A stretch of DNA of 64,000 nt from an uncultured Dysgonomonas sp. (GTDB lineage: Bacteria; Bacteroidota; Bacteroidia; Bacteroidales; Dysgonomonadaceae): the NCBI RefSeq assembly GCF_900079725.1, contig NZ_LT599032.1, positions 3,396,155 through 3,460,154 of the forward strand, written 5' to 3'. Positions within the stretch are counted from its first letter, which is position 1, and each line of letters starts with the position of its first letter. Shown piece after piece: positions 1 through 9,228 of the stretch. The notes beneath the pieces were generated by a model that was not told the DNA's origin, ran no database searches, and saw only the letters and a list, made by a program, of their open reading frames with translations. Both the position numbers and the translations under genes were made by a program.

Positions 1-348
1 CGGAAGCACTTTTGTGTCCAGTATTTGTTGGTATTTTTTGTCTTCTGTTGCTTCAAATAGTGCATTTACGGCGGAGAATGTACCGGAATAGGGCCACAGA
101 TAAGAATATTGATTGAGGGGATTGGCTTGTTCTGAAGAAGCCAGATATGTAGCAGTGTATGCTGCATCGAACGGATAATTTTCCCGTAGCAGATTGGTAT
201 TCGGAGCCGAATAATTCTGATAAAGGGAATCGAGTGTAATTCGGGCTCTTTCCTTATTAGAGGAGAGATTTGATACTTCTTTTTTACTGCAATTGCTAAA
301 GGCACAGATGCTGATAATTAAACTAAAAAAAATGGATGTCCTTTTCAT
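1..348 (-). CDS. GH76-family lipoprotein, N-terminal part (runs off the window)
   Basis: The gene starts at 348 and the frame stays open through position 1, giving 116 residues. It begins with a lipoprotein signal (MKRTSIFFSLIISICAFSNC, cysteine at residue 20). The segment from about residue 80 (YSYLWPYSGTFSAVNALFEA) matches the N-terminal region of family 76 glycoside hydrolases, the alpha-1,6-mannanases that Bacteroidota use on yeast or bacterial mannans. An outer-membrane or periplasmic endo-mannanase is the inferred role. The catalytic Asp-Asp pair lies outside the window, so the family call rests on the N-terminus alone. Confidence 0.72.
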   Translation of the reverse strand, partial: MKRTSIFFSLIISICAFSNCSKKEVSNLSSNKERARITLDSLYQNYSAPNTNLLRENYPFDAAYTATYLASSEQANPLNQYSYLWPYSGTFSAVNALFEATEDKKYQQILDTKVLP

Positions 349-724
349 TTACCTTATTTTTGTTTGTTGAAATATTCTGTTCCAAAGGTTTTGCATATCT
401 AAGGATACGATATTGGTTTGATCCTATTTCTTATACAAAGGTGAAACAATGCTATAAAACCGAAACCGGCCCAAGCTAGGTATTAAATGTTAATCGTTAA
501 TTTTCGGGCACTTATTTGCAAAATATACATGCCAATAAATATATAAACAGATAAGCACGATAATGACAAATAGCTTGCAATAATACTAAAATTATGTGAT
601 ATCTGCAAAAGAATGTTTTTGTAAGATCTATTCCTGTTATGTCTGTAGATATGGAGTTTGATGAGCCGTAAAGGTCTTGCTGCGAGATAGTTTCTTTTGT
701 TGTATTGTTTTCTTGTACATCTTT
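349..724. other. Intergenic, no gene seen
   Basis: This is AT-rich spacer between the start of the GH76 gene and the end of the HTH regulator gene. It must hold the GH76 promoter, but I found no clean CAAAnnTA element there and no strong hairpin or open frame. Confidence 0.5.
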
Positions 725-1696
725 TCAGTCAGAGATCATTGCCTCTATATACTCTCTTTGGGTATTCAGGAATTCTGCCTGTAGAAGTTCGTTTGACTTT
801 GTTATCAGAGTAGAATATTTCATTAACGATTCGAGCCATTTTTTCTGGATGGCGCAGGCTTCGTGATTGAATACCATTATCGGGTTTACTGTATATACCC
901 AGAACTGTGAGCACACATTACCGTCGTATTCAAGATAGGAATAATTAGATTCGATATTTAGGGCTGATAGGTAAATAAGCATATTTACGCCAGCCTTGTT
1001 TGTCCCGGTTTGTAATATCTGCTCCAGTTCGTTTACTATTTGTCGCAACTCTTCCTGCATTGCTTTCAATTCCTCTTTATCTATCAGGTTTCTTCTATAA
1101 TAATATAACATTTCGTCTATTAAAGATGAAAATACATTCTTATCTATGATTAGAGTAATATTGTTCATCCTTAGGTAGTTATATGCGTATTTTTTGTAGT
1201 CTGCATTTAGTTGGGATGGGACTTCTAATTCCGAAAAGTAGAAATTGAGAGGCACATTATGTGTTTGGTGTATCCATTTGAAATACCTGAATTTTTTGAT
1301 ATATTCATAATTCGCTGTCAGAACGATAGATACTCTGTTATTTGCAATAATTACTTCAGAGGACTTTGCTTTTCGTATTTTTTCGTAAATGTTGTTGATA
1401 TTATTTATTATCTGGGAATATGATTCTGTAGCTTCAAGAGTCTTACTTACATTCAGATCAAAAAAAGCACGTTCTTTGCTATTTTGTCCTACTAATTCGT
1501 CGAGCGAAAGTCCAAGTTTGGCAGATATTATTGCAGCTTCTTCCAATGTGAGCGGTATATCCCCTCTCACTCTGCGATAGGCAGATTCTCTGCTTATATC
1601 CAGTATATCCATCAGGAATGGAACTGCTTTTTGATTTTCAGGCATATAGTCTTGTATAGCAGCGATTAGTTTGTCGCTCAGTAATATATTCTTCAT
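725..1696 (-). CDS. Helix-turn-helix transcriptional regulator
   Basis: A 323-residue protein with an N-terminal DNA-binding helix-turn-helix at about residues 15-65 (FLMDILDISRESAYRRVRGD, then LTLEEAAIISAKLGLSLDEL), followed by about 250 residues with no recognised effector domain. The frame is open further upstream to 1801, but the extra residues have no regulator-like character and the protein fits a start at MKNILLSDKL (1696). It is transcribed away from the TonB receptor gene, with 285 bp between them that contain a 20-bp palindrome. It probably controls that receptor and itself. This family is common in Bacteroidales; the ligand is unknown. Confidence 0.8.
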   Translation of the reverse strand: MKNILLSDKLIAAIQDYMPENQKAVPFLMDILDISRESAYRRVRGDIPLTLEEAAIISAKLGLSLDELVGQNSKERAFFDLNVSKTLEATESYSQIINNINNIYEKIRKAKSSEVIIANNRVSIVLTANYEYIKKFRYFKWIHQTHNVPLNFYFSELEVPSQLNADYKKYAYNYLRMNNITLIIDKNVFSSLIDEMLYYYRRNLIDKEELKAMQEELRQIVNELEQILQTGTNKAGVNMLIYLSALNIESNYSYLEYDGNVCSQFWVYTVNPIMVFNHEACAIQKKWLESLMKYSTLITKSNELLQAEFLNTQREYIEAMISD

Positions 1697-1910
1697 AATG
1701 TCTTCTTGTATGAGATAATAACCCCTTTTCGGATAAAATGTTTTGTGAGTCGTTGAAATAAATGGATCGATTAAAAACTCTATTATATATTGTATAAACA
1801 AAGATGTAGAAAATTCATGAATTTATTTATACTGAGAACCATTTGTTTTTCAAAAAAATCATGCATGAAGAGTAGATGAACACAGGGGATTTTCTATTGA
1901 GACTGTATTA

Positions 1911-1930
1911 AATCACTACATCTAGTGATT
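1911..1930. promoter_or_regulatory. Palindrome between HTH regulator and TonB receptor (candidate operator)
   Basis: AATCACTA and TAGTGATT form perfect 8-bp arms around a 4-nt centre. The site lies about 50 bp before the receptor start, just upstream of a weak -7-like TTACTTTG at 1952-1959. The placement suits the operator of the divergent regulator. Binding is inferred. Confidence 0.5.
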
Positions 1931-1981
1931 GTTGGAAATAAAGAGAATATATTACTTTGTGCATTCCAATAAATATAATTT

Positions 1982-4270
1982 ATGAGACAATATTCCTATA
2001 TGAAAAATACATTGTTGATAATGTTGTTATTTGTATCTGTAATTCCGGCTTTTGCAAAGGGCGAATTGCCAAAAGATACATTATATACAGAGTTAAAAAA
2101 TGACATAGTTATACTTTCCACGACGAAAGAAACCAACAGCCTGAAATCATTGCCGGCCGCAGTTTCGGTTTTCTCTCCAAAGAATCTGGATGCATTACAG
2201 GTACACTCCTTGAAGGATCTGAGCGCTATTGTGCCTAACTATTTTGCTGCCGATTATGGCTCTAAAATGACTGCACCTGTTTATATACGGGGAATAGGCG
2301 CACGGTCAGGAGATCAGACGGTGAGTATGTATGTGGATAATATTCCGTATTTTAATACGACATCTTTCGATGCCGAATTATTCGATATACAGCGGATAGA
2401 GGTGCTTAGGGGTACACAGGGTACACTCTATGGCCGCAATGCAATGGGTGGTATTATGAATATCTATACCTATTCACCATTGACATATGAAGGCACGAGT
2501 GTGAAGATAGGTAGAGGAAATTATGGCTTGTTTACCGCCAATGCGTCCCATTATCAGAGGTTAAATAGCAAAATGGGCTTTTCTGCCGGAGCATATTACA
2601 GGCAGGATAACGGATATTTCACAAATTTATATACAGGCAAAAAGGCCGATGACCTTAAAAATGCAGGAGGACGTGCCAAGTTTGTATGGGATATAACCTC
2701 ACGTCTTTCTTTGAATTACAGTCTGAGCTTCGATTATGTAGATCAGGGGGCTTTCCCCTATGCGAATGTAGCCACAGGGGATATAAATTACGATTCGGAA
2801 GGCTACTACAAGCGTAGGCTGGTAACAAACGGACTGGCTCTGAAATATACAGGTAACAACTACGAGATAAATTCCACAACCGGATATCAATACCTGAATG
2901 ACGAAATGAATATGGATCAGGATTATACACCTTTGTCCCTTTTTCAGATCAATCAACGGCAACGTCAGAACTCATTGAGTCAGGAAGTAACGGTTAAGTC
3001 TGTGAGTGCATCCGATTATCAGTGGTCGTTCGGCGGATATGGTTTTTACGATTATCTGCACAACACGCCTCCCGTATACATGATGAAAGACGGGATAAAG
3101 CGTTTTCTGCAAGACCCACTGACAAACGCAGGGGCACCCATTACTTTTACCGATAATCAGATTGACCTGAATGGACAGTACAAACGTCCTATCTATGGAT
3201 TGGCAGCCTTTCATCAATCGACATTCAATAACCTGTTCGGACTAAAAGGCTTCTCTGCCACATTGGGTTTACGTCTCGATTATGAAAAGACAAAACTGGA
3301 TTATAATGCCTATACCTCTGCCGGATTTGATATTAATACTGGGCCGGGCAGACCTGTTATGTCGCACAGGGTGGATACAGCAGTAGTAGGTAGTTCGTCT
3401 TCCGATTATTTGGAATTGCTACCTAAGGGAGTGTTGAAATACCAGTTCAACCCGAGCTCATATGTGTATGCTTCGGCATCCAGAGGTTATAAAGCTGGTG
3501 GACACAATATCCAGATATTTGCAGATTTACTGCAAGAGGCACTTGAGGCAAAGATGAAAAACAGTATGCCGGGAAGCCAACCCTCGGAAGAAGGTACTCC
3601 GATAAATGAGCGTATCTCATATGACCCTGAATATAGCTGGAATTACGAACTGGGAGGACAGACTGATATAATCAGCAATACTTTATCCGCCAATGTTGCC
3701 TTGTACTATATGGATGTACGCGATGTACAGATCACCCAGTTTATAAAAACCGGGGGCGGGCGTATGGTAAGCAATGCAGGTAAGGCAGAGAGCAAAGGAC
3801 TGGAAGTAGGGATAAAGGCCCGTCCGTGCAATGGCTTTTATCTTTATGCAAGCTATGGATTAGCTGATGCTACTTTCAAAGATTATAAAGTAAGGGACAA
3901 AGAGGGGACTGTTATCCACGATTATACAGGAAACCATATTCCTTTTGCTCCAAGCTCTACATTCAGCATAGGGGGCAGTATTTCATATGATTTCAAACAT
4001 AATACAATTCTGGATAAGATTACATTCGATACCAATTTTGCAGGAGTAGGCAAGGTATATTGGGCAGAGGACAATAATATGTCGCAAGGCTTCTACGGCA
4101 CGCTAAATGCTCATTTGGCTTTGGATAAGAGTATATTTACACTCGAAATATGGGGAAAGAATATCCTCGACAGGGATTATAATACGTTCTTGTTCGAATC
4201 TATGGGCGACTATTTTGCACAGAAAGGGAAGCCTATGCGCTGGGGGGCGTCGCTGAAAATAGCATTATAG
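1982..4270 (+). CDS. TonB-dependent outer-membrane receptor
   Basis: A 762-residue outer-membrane transporter. The signal peptide is at about residues 7-25 (MKNTLLIMLLFVSVIPAFA), so a start at Met7 (2000) is equally possible. The plug domain spans about 50-170 and includes VYIRGIGARSGDQTVSMYVD and RIEVLRGTQGTLYGRNAMGG. The rest is a 22-strand-type barrel ending in an FDTNF...LEIWGKNILDRDYN type C-terminus. It lacks the N-terminal carboxypeptidase-like domain and a SusD partner, so it is not a classical SusCD glycan system. Siderophore, haem, cobalamin or another small ligand is more likely. It ends in GASLKIAL rather than with the usual terminal aromatic residue. Confidence 0.9.
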   Translation: MRQYSYMKNTLLIMLLFVSVIPAFAKGELPKDTLYTELKNDIVILSTTKETNSLKSLPAAVSVFSPKNLDALQVHSLKDLSAIVPNYFAADYGSKMTAPVYIRGIGARSGDQTVSMYVDNIPYFNTTSFDAELFDIQRIEVLRGTQGTLYGRNAMGGIMNIYTYSPLTYEGTSVKIGRGNYGLFTANASHYQRLNSKMGFSAGAYYRQDNGYFTNLYTGKKADDLKNAGGRAKFVWDITSRLSLNYSLSFDYVDQGAFPYANVATGDINYDSEGYYKRRLVTNGLALKYTGNNYEINSTTGYQYLNDEMNMDQDYTPLSLFQINQRQRQNSLSQEVTVKSVSASDYQWSFGGYGFYDYLHNTPPVYMMKDGIKRFLQDPLTNAGAPITFTDNQIDLNGQYKRPIYGLAAFHQSTFNNLFGLKGFSATLGLRLDYEKTKLDYNAYTSAGFDINTGPGRPVMSHRVDTAVVGSSSSDYLELLPKGVLKYQFNPSSYVYASASRGYKAGGHNIQIFADLLQEALEAKMKNSMPGSQPSEEGTPINERISYDPEYSWNYELGGQTDIISNTLSANVALYYMDVRDVQITQFIKTGGGRMVSNAGKAESKGLEVGIKARPCNGFYLYASYGLADATFKDYKVRDKEGTVIHDYTGNHIPFAPSSTFSIGGSISYDFKHNTILDKITFDTNFAGVGKVYWAEDNNMSQGFYGTLNAHLALDKSIFTLEIWGKNILDRDYNTFLFESMGDYFAQKGKPMRWGASLKIAL

Positions 4271-4318
4271 GTTATTTCCCGTACTAAAACGGAAATCAGA
4301 TTAGAGTACAATTTTTAA

Positions 4319-4386
4319 TGTCATTCTGAACAGAGTGAAGAATCCCGAACCTAAATAAGAGATTCTTCACTCTGTTCAGAATGACA
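4319..4386. repeat. Long perfect hairpin repeat with 26-bp arms
   Basis: The arms at 4319-4344 and 4361-4386 are exact reverse complements around a 16-nt loop. The arm includes CATTCTGAACAGAGTGAAGA. It lies between the convergent TonB receptor and rhaD genes and could stop transcription from both sides, but no clear T-run follows. A related motif (gctctgctcaacatgac) occurs in the long repeats near 46.06 and 51.13 kb, so it looks like a dispersed genomic repeat. Confidence 0.85.
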
Positions 4387-4405
4387 AGATTCTGGAGAAT
4401 TACTT

Positions 4406-5215
4406 TTACTTCGGCAGGTTGAACGCGACTTTCAACGCTTCCATATCCTTCATCGAAGTACCTTCCGGCTCGAATCCCATCGATTTGGCTGTCAGGTAAA
4501 TCTGTGCCGATTTGGATAAGGTATCTACCATGTCGAAAGCCTCCATAATGTTTTCACTGACAGAGCAAACCCCGTGCTTTTCCCACATCACCACATCGTA
4601 GTCTTTCAGCATTTCCACCGTGGCATCTGCCAGTTCCATCGAGCTAGGCATTTTGTAAGGGATGATACCCAAGCCTTTTGGGCAGAACGCCCGTGTTTCG
4701 GGAATCATACTCCAAAGCAGGTAGGTAAGTTTATCCTTTTCGAGGAAAGCAGGGTTATGAGTCATCGCTATCAGGTCGATAGGATGCGTATGCAATGCCG
4801 CTTTATATCCCGACCCTATTCCTATCTGATAATTGTGCATCGATAAATGTGACGGGAGTTCAGATGTGGGCTTCACAGGATTATCCGCTATTATCACATA
4901 GCTCGCACAATCGTCGAGAATCCGTATAACGGATGCATTCTTCATTGGCCAGCGAGCAAGGTCGCGCATACGCCTGTTTGTACCTTTGCAGAAGAAATAG
5001 CAGCCTTTGAGATGCGGAAGGGGTTTTCCTATCTGCACTACTTCGCTGATTGGCTTCATATTCCGTATTTCATCATCTACCAAATCGGTGATATTGATCG
5101 TGATATTTCCACCATTCCGTTCAGCCCATCCCTTTTGCCACAGGTAACCGGCTACTTCGGCCACTTCATTTACCCGTTTGGTGAGTTCGGGGCGATTATC
5201 TAATATAGATTTCAT
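4406..5215 (-). CDS. rhaD: Rhamnulose-1-phosphate aldolase
   Basis: This class II aldolase splits L-rhamnulose 1-phosphate into dihydroxyacetone phosphate and L-lactaldehyde. Its 269 residues match the family's usual length of about 270. Zn ligands are visible at His142 and His144 (LHTHPIDLIAMTH) and His214 (WEKHGV). The acid/base Glu119 lies in SELPSHLSMH, and the phosphate-binding GGNITIN starts at residue 35. It is the last gene of the minus-strand rhaB-rhaA-rhaT-rhaD operon. The spacer before it (5216-5291) is filled with dispersed 'agctgttagctattagctgttagc' type repeat. Confidence 0.95.
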   Translation of the reverse strand: MKSILDNRPELTKRVNEVAEVAGYLWQKGWAERNGGNITINITDLVDDEIRNMKPISEVVQIGKPLPHLKGCYFFCKGTNRRMRDLARWPMKNASVIRILDDCASYVIIADNPVKPTSELPSHLSMHNYQIGIGSGYKAALHTHPIDLIAMTHNPAFLEKDKLTYLLWSMIPETRAFCPKGLGIIPYKMPSSMELADATVEMLKDYDVVMWEKHGVCSVSENIMEAFDMVDTLSKSAQIYLTAKSMGFEPEGTSMKDMEALKVAFNLPK

Positions 5216-5291
5216 ATTTTCTTTAAGCTGTTAGCTATTAGCTGTTAGCCGATAGCATTGTTGTTAATAGTTTAAGTTACAAATTTATAAT
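5216..5291. repeat. Dispersed AGCTGTTAGCTATTAGC-type repeat in the rhaT-rhaD spacer
   Basis: Short alternating units (gctgttagct, attagctgttagc, cgatagc) occupy 5226-5257. The same units recur at 45734-45766, 45980-46011, 51183-51214 and 51449-51471. They look like a genome-wide dispersed repeat, here transcribed inside the rhamnose operon. Confidence 0.7.
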
Positions 5292-6326
5292 TTACTTTAA
5301 TAGCTGAGGTAGAATAATAGAAATTATCAGTACCAACAATCCTATACTCAGTATTGTAATCGTCTTCTGTCCCGAACCTTTCCACTCTTTTAGTATAATG
5401 CCCCACAGGTTACTGAAGAGTACGTTCAGCGACATAAGGATACTCCACGAGAATGCCATCATTACACTGCCCGGCTCGAAGAAGCTCTGACCGATACCCA
5501 ATCCGAAGAATTGAGAATACCAAAGTAATCCGGCCAAAGCGCAAAACATAAGGTTGTTTGCCCAGTTAGCCCCTGTAATAGATGTATAATCTTTGAACGT
5601 TTTATTTTTATAATTCTGATAAAGGCAATAGACTGCATTAGTGATGAAGCCACCGGTGGTAACAAGTAATATAACCGGGTTGAGTGCCAGCAGGGTGCTT
5701 GCTCCAGCGTCTAGTAATTTAGCCTTTAGAGGTGCCCCTGCTTCCAGTCCGAGGTTGAAGCAGGCGCTCATTACCCCAGCCAGAAGTGCGATGAGGATAC
5801 CTTTTTTCAGTGCAAAATCCTTTACCGCCTTTTTCTTTTCCTCCTCCGACATATTACGGGATTTCAACGCTCCGGCATATCCGATTATAGCGATACCTGC
5901 AATAGCTATGGATACTCCGATAAGGAGAATAAGCCCGTTGCCTTCAAAAAGGTTCTCTCCTTTCAGCAGAGCCGGAATCAATGTACCGAAGGCCGAGCAG
6001 GTACCCAGTGCCAGCGATTGCCCGAGTGCAATACCCAGATAACGCATACTAAGACCGAATGTAAGCCCGCCTATTCCCCAGAGAACACCATATCCTATTG
6101 GCTTCAATATGGTGTCCCCTCCGGAAAACAATAGTTCGGTAAGTGAGAAACCGGAGGGAACAGCCAATAATGCTCCTATTAAAGGAAAAATCAACCAAGC
6201 AAAAATTCCTTGTATAAGCCAAAAGCATTCCCATGACCAATTTTTGACTTTATTAATCGGTACATAAGAACTGGATTGCCCGAGGCTTCCTATTGCAATT
6301 ATTATTAACCCTATGATTGTATTCAT
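5292..6326 (-). CDS. rhaT: L-rhamnose/H+ symporter
   Basis: A 344-residue inner-membrane protein with about ten hydrophobic helices, the length and layout of RhaT. The N-terminus (GLIIIAIGSLGQSSSYVPIN, then WSWECFWLIQG) and the GYGVLWGIGGLTFGLSMRYL segment are typical of RhaT. It brings L-rhamnose into the cytosol for the isomerase encoded just upstream. A hairpin separates the two genes, which may set the relative expression of transporter and enzymes. Confidence 0.93.
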   Translation of the reverse strand: MNTIIGLIIIAIGSLGQSSSYVPINKVKNWSWECFWLIQGIFAWLIFPLIGALLAVPSGFSLTELLFSGGDTILKPIGYGVLWGIGGLTFGLSMRYLGIALGQSLALGTCSAFGTLIPALLKGENLFEGNGLILLIGVSIAIAGIAIIGYAGALKSRNMSEEEKKKAVKDFALKKGILIALLAGVMSACFNLGLEAGAPLKAKLLDAGASTLLALNPVILLVTTGGFITNAVYCLYQNYKNKTFKDYTSITGANWANNLMFCALAGLLWYSQFFGLGIGQSFFEPGSVMMAFSWSILMSLNVLFSNLWGIILKEWKGSGQKTITILSIGLLVLIISIILPQLLK

Positions 6327-6340
6327 ATGTATGAGTTATA

Positions 6341-6396
6341 AGTAGTAAGTAATGAGTTTAAAGTAGCTTACTACTTATTACTCATTACTTACTACT
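6341..6396. repeat. Perfect 16-bp-arm hairpin between rhaA and rhaT
   Basis: AGTAGTAAGTAATGAG (6341-6356) pairs exactly with 6381-6396 across a 24-nt loop that itself contains further 'actactt' units. It lies within the operon transcript in the 73-bp rhaA-rhaT gap. There is no T-run, so an RNA-stability or attenuation role, or a neutral repeat, is more likely than a full terminator. Confidence 0.75.
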
Positions 6397-6399
6397 GAT

Positions 6400-7656
6400 T
6401 TAACGTTTCGATGTTACGTCCTTTTCATATTGCTGTATTTCGCCGATATAATCTTCTCCGACAGCAATATTGTTTTTCAGGCAGAAGTAATCCCATACGG
6501 CATTCCAAGGCAAACCCTTAGCCTCTTCGAGCAACGCAAGACGTTCGAAATATTGTCCGTTGGCTTCGTACTCGCGAAGTTTGGCAATCGGTTCGAGCAA
6601 TCCTTGCAGAAATGCTTTCTGAGTAGAGCGAATGCCGATTGCGTAAGCGCCGATACGGTTGATAGAAGCATCGAAGAAGTCCAGTCCGATATGCACTTTG
6701 TCCAGTGCATCGGCACGTACAATCTCTTTTGCCAGATCGATAGTCTCATCATTAAGTAATACGACATGGTCAGAATCCCAGCGAACAGCGCGGCTGACAT
6801 GTAGCATAATTTCAGGAGTGAAAAGTAGTAAAGATGAAATCTTGTCGGCTACACTCTCTGTCAGATGGAAGTGTCCCATATCCAGTGTTACCATCTTCTG
6901 TTTTTTAGCTCCATATCCTAAGTAGAAGTCATGTGAACCTACAGTGTAACTCTCGAGAGCGATACCGAATAATTTAGACTCTATACAGTCTTTCATATTT
7001 TTATACTCTTTTGCAAATATCTGGTCTAAAGAGTTTTCCAGTAATGAACGGTACAGATAACGGTTTACAGTTACATCTTTCGATCCGTCGTGTACCCAAA
7101 TATTCATAATACATGGGTCGTTCTGGAATTTACCCATTTCTTCCGAAATGGCACGGCAACGTTTTGTATGCTCGATCCAGAAATCGCGGATAGATTTGTC
7201 GGGATTGGCCAGAGTGAGGTCGCCACTCTTGGGATGTCCGAATGATGTAGAATTGAAGTCCAGTTTCAGGTCTTTCTCTTTCGCCCATTGCATCCAGCTT
7301 GTAAAATGGGATGGTTCAACTTCGTCACGGTCTACGACCTTCCCTCCGAAATCGCCATATATTTCGTGCAGGTTGAGACGGTGTTTACCGCCTACCAGAG
7401 TCTGCACCTTTTCAATATCGGCACGCAGTTCGTCTATATTGCGGGCTTTTCCCGGATAGTTTCCTGTGGCTTGGATACCACCGCCACCGAGATTACCCAG
7501 ATTTTCAAATCCTGTAACATCATCCGCCTGCCAGCAGTGGATGGATATTTGTATCTTTTGCAGTTTTTCGAGTGATGCGTCTACATCTACACCGATTGCC
7601 GCATAACGTTCTTTTGCTATTTCGTACGATTTTTGTACCAGTTCATTTTTTTTCAT
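6400..7656 (-). CDS. rhaA: L-rhamnose isomerase
   Basis: Converts L-rhamnose to L-rhamnulose, the first catabolic step. The 418 residues match the 419 of E. coli RhaA. Typical segments are SIHCWQADDVTGFE near residue 37, KLDFNSTSFGHPKSGDLTLA, the metal-site region MVTLDMGHFHLTESV, and the C-terminal VHIGLDFFDASINRIGAYAI. This is a Mn2+-dependent (beta/alpha)8-barrel enzyme of the cytosol. It is the second gene of the rha operon, 93 bp after rhaB. Confidence 0.95.
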   Translation of the reverse strand: MKKNELVQKSYEIAKERYAAIGVDVDASLEKLQKIQISIHCWQADDVTGFENLGNLGGGGIQATGNYPGKARNIDELRADIEKVQTLVGGKHRLNLHEIYGDFGGKVVDRDEVEPSHFTSWMQWAKEKDLKLDFNSTSFGHPKSGDLTLANPDKSIRDFWIEHTKRCRAISEEMGKFQNDPCIMNIWVHDGSKDVTVNRYLYRSLLENSLDQIFAKEYKNMKDCIESKLFGIALESYTVGSHDFYLGYGAKKQKMVTLDMGHFHLTESVADKISSLLLFTPEIMLHVSRAVRWDSDHVVLLNDETIDLAKEIVRADALDKVHIGLDFFDASINRIGAYAIGIRSTQKAFLQGLLEPIAKLREYEANGQYFERLALLEEAKGLPWNAVWDYFCLKNNIAVGEDYIGEIQQYEKDVTSKR

Positions 7657-7749
7657 GATTATATTATTTAAAGATTTAATTGTTTAAAGATTTCAAAATT
7701 TCATGTTTCAAGATTCTTCGTGGCTTTGCCAAAGTCCCCAAAGGGGGAT
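7657..7749. repeat. rhaB-rhaA spacer with a short dispersed repeat
   Basis: This 93-bp gap holds 'tccccaaagggggatttagg' at about 7734-7753, overlapping the end of rhaB, and a small repeat of 'aaagattt...tttaaagattt'. The C/G-run block has the look of a dispersed repeat, so every gap in this operon carries repeat-like DNA. Confidence 0.45.
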
Positions 7750-9228
7750 TTAGGGGGCTAATAAGGTGAGGAAGTATTGATATTTGTCATCCCACTGTCC
7801 GGTATCCTGCGGGTAGAAGGTTTCGGGGCTCACACTGCTGCGGATAACGTCTCTTATCTCCTGTAAAGAACCGACCAGCCCAAGTCCTTTTGCCTGCATC
7901 ATAATATTGCCTATTGCCGTGGCTTCTCCGGGACCTGCTACTACGGGCATACCGATTGCATTGGCTGTCATCTGGTTCAGTAATTTGTTTTGCGAACCGC
8001 CGCCAATCACATGCAGTTTCTCTATTGGGAAAGGCGCTACCTTTTGCAGGCAACCCAATACATATTTATATTTAAGGGCCAGACTGTCGAAGATGCAACG
8101 GATGAATTCCGCATCGCTTTTTGGTGCTTTCTGGTTCGTTTTCTTACAGAAATCAACTATCGCCTTTGTCATGCACTCGGGATTGGCAAATGAAGGATGA
8201 TCAGGGTCTACCAACGATTGGAATCCGTTTACTGAACCGGACAGGGCTACAATTTCAGGATAAGTGTATTGCCTGCCGGCGATCTCCCATTCTTTACGGC
8301 ATTGTTCCAGAAGCCACATGCCTGTTATGTTTTTGAGAAAACGGACTGTGCCGTCTACACCACCTTCGTTGGTGAAGTTCATTTCAAATGATTCTTCGGT
8401 CACTATAGGGTCATTGACTTCGATACCCATTAGCGACCATGTGCCGGAACTCAGGTATGCAAAATTTTCATTTTCGGCTGGTACGGATACCACAGCCGAG
8501 CCTGTATCGTGTCCCGCAATGGCAATGACAGGCGCATCGGTTATTCCGCATTCATGTGCTAAAATACTGTTCAGATTACCGATTATCTGTCCCGGCATAA
8601 CAATTGGAGGGATGATAGACGGATTAATATCTATTGCTTCCAGTAATTTATTTTCAATCTTTTTCGTCGTAGGGTTTAACAGCTGTGCTGTAGATGCAAT
8701 GGTGTACTCACATACTTTTTTTCCTGTGAGCAGATAGGATAACGCATCGGGCATGAATAATATTTCCTTGGCAGCTTTTAGCGCGGATGAGCCTTCTCTT
8801 TTAGCAGCATATAACTGGAACAGGCTATTGAAATTCATAATTTGAATGCCTGTCAGTTCATATACTTCCTTGCGGGGTATGATTTTGAAATACTCGTCGG
8901 GTATACCTACCGTATAAGGATCACGGTATGAACGTGCTGTGCCTAACACAGAACCGTCGTCACCCAGATATACGAAGTCTATGCCCCATGTGTCGATGCC
9001 GATAGCATCTACCTTTATATTTTGGGACGAGGCGGCGCGCATGCCATCCTTCAATGCTTCATAGAGGGCAAATACATCCCAGTAATATTTGTCGTGGATG
9101 TGTATTATTTTGTTCGGAAAGCGTGTGAGTTCTTTCAGCTCTACTTTGCCGTTACATAATGTGCCTATAATGCTGCGCCCACTGGTGGCGCCAATATCGA
9201 ATGCGAGAAAATTGTACGTGTTGCTCAT
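7750..9228 (-). CDS. rhaB: Rhamnulokinase
   Basis: Phosphorylates L-rhamnulose at C1. The 492-residue FGGY-family kinase has the N-terminal phosphate-binding segment FDIGATSGRSIIG (residue 10 on) and IDTWGIDFVYLGDDG. It also has the catalytic-base motif AGHDTGSAVVSVPA near residue 240 and the C-terminal ATP site VIGGGSQNKLLNQMTANAIG. It is the first gene of the rha operon. No AraC-type RhaR/RhaS gene is in the window. A -7 element lies only about 18 bp before the start. Confidence 0.95.
   Translation of the reverse strand: MSNTYNFLAFDIGATSGRSIIGTLCNGKVELKELTRFPNKIIHIHDKYYWDVFALYEALKDGMRAASSQNIKVDAIGIDTWGIDFVYLGDDGSVLGTARSYRDPYTVGIPDEYFKIIPRKEVYELTGIQIMNFNSLFQLYAAKREGSSALKAAKEILFMPDALSYLLTGKKVCEYTIASTAQLLNPTTKKIENKLLEAIDINPSIIPPIVMPGQIIGNLNSILAHECGITDAPVIAIAGHDTGSAVVSVPAENENFAYLSSGTWSLMGIEVNDPIVTEESFEMNFTNEGGVDGTVRFLKNITGMWLLEQCRKEWEIAGRQYTYPEIVALSGSVNGFQSLVDPDHPSFANPECMTKAIVDFCKKTNQKAPKSDAEFIRCIFDSLALKYKYVLGCLQKVAPFPIEKLHVIGGGSQNKLLNQMTANAIGMPVVAGPGEATAIGNIMMQAKGLGLVGSLQEIRDVIRSSVSPETFYPQDTGQWDDKYQYFLTLLAP

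Noticed and set aside
1697-1801. Longer start for the HTH regulator at 1801
   Set aside because: The added 35 residues have no regulator-like features and would leave little room for the promoter. MKNILLSDKL fits better.
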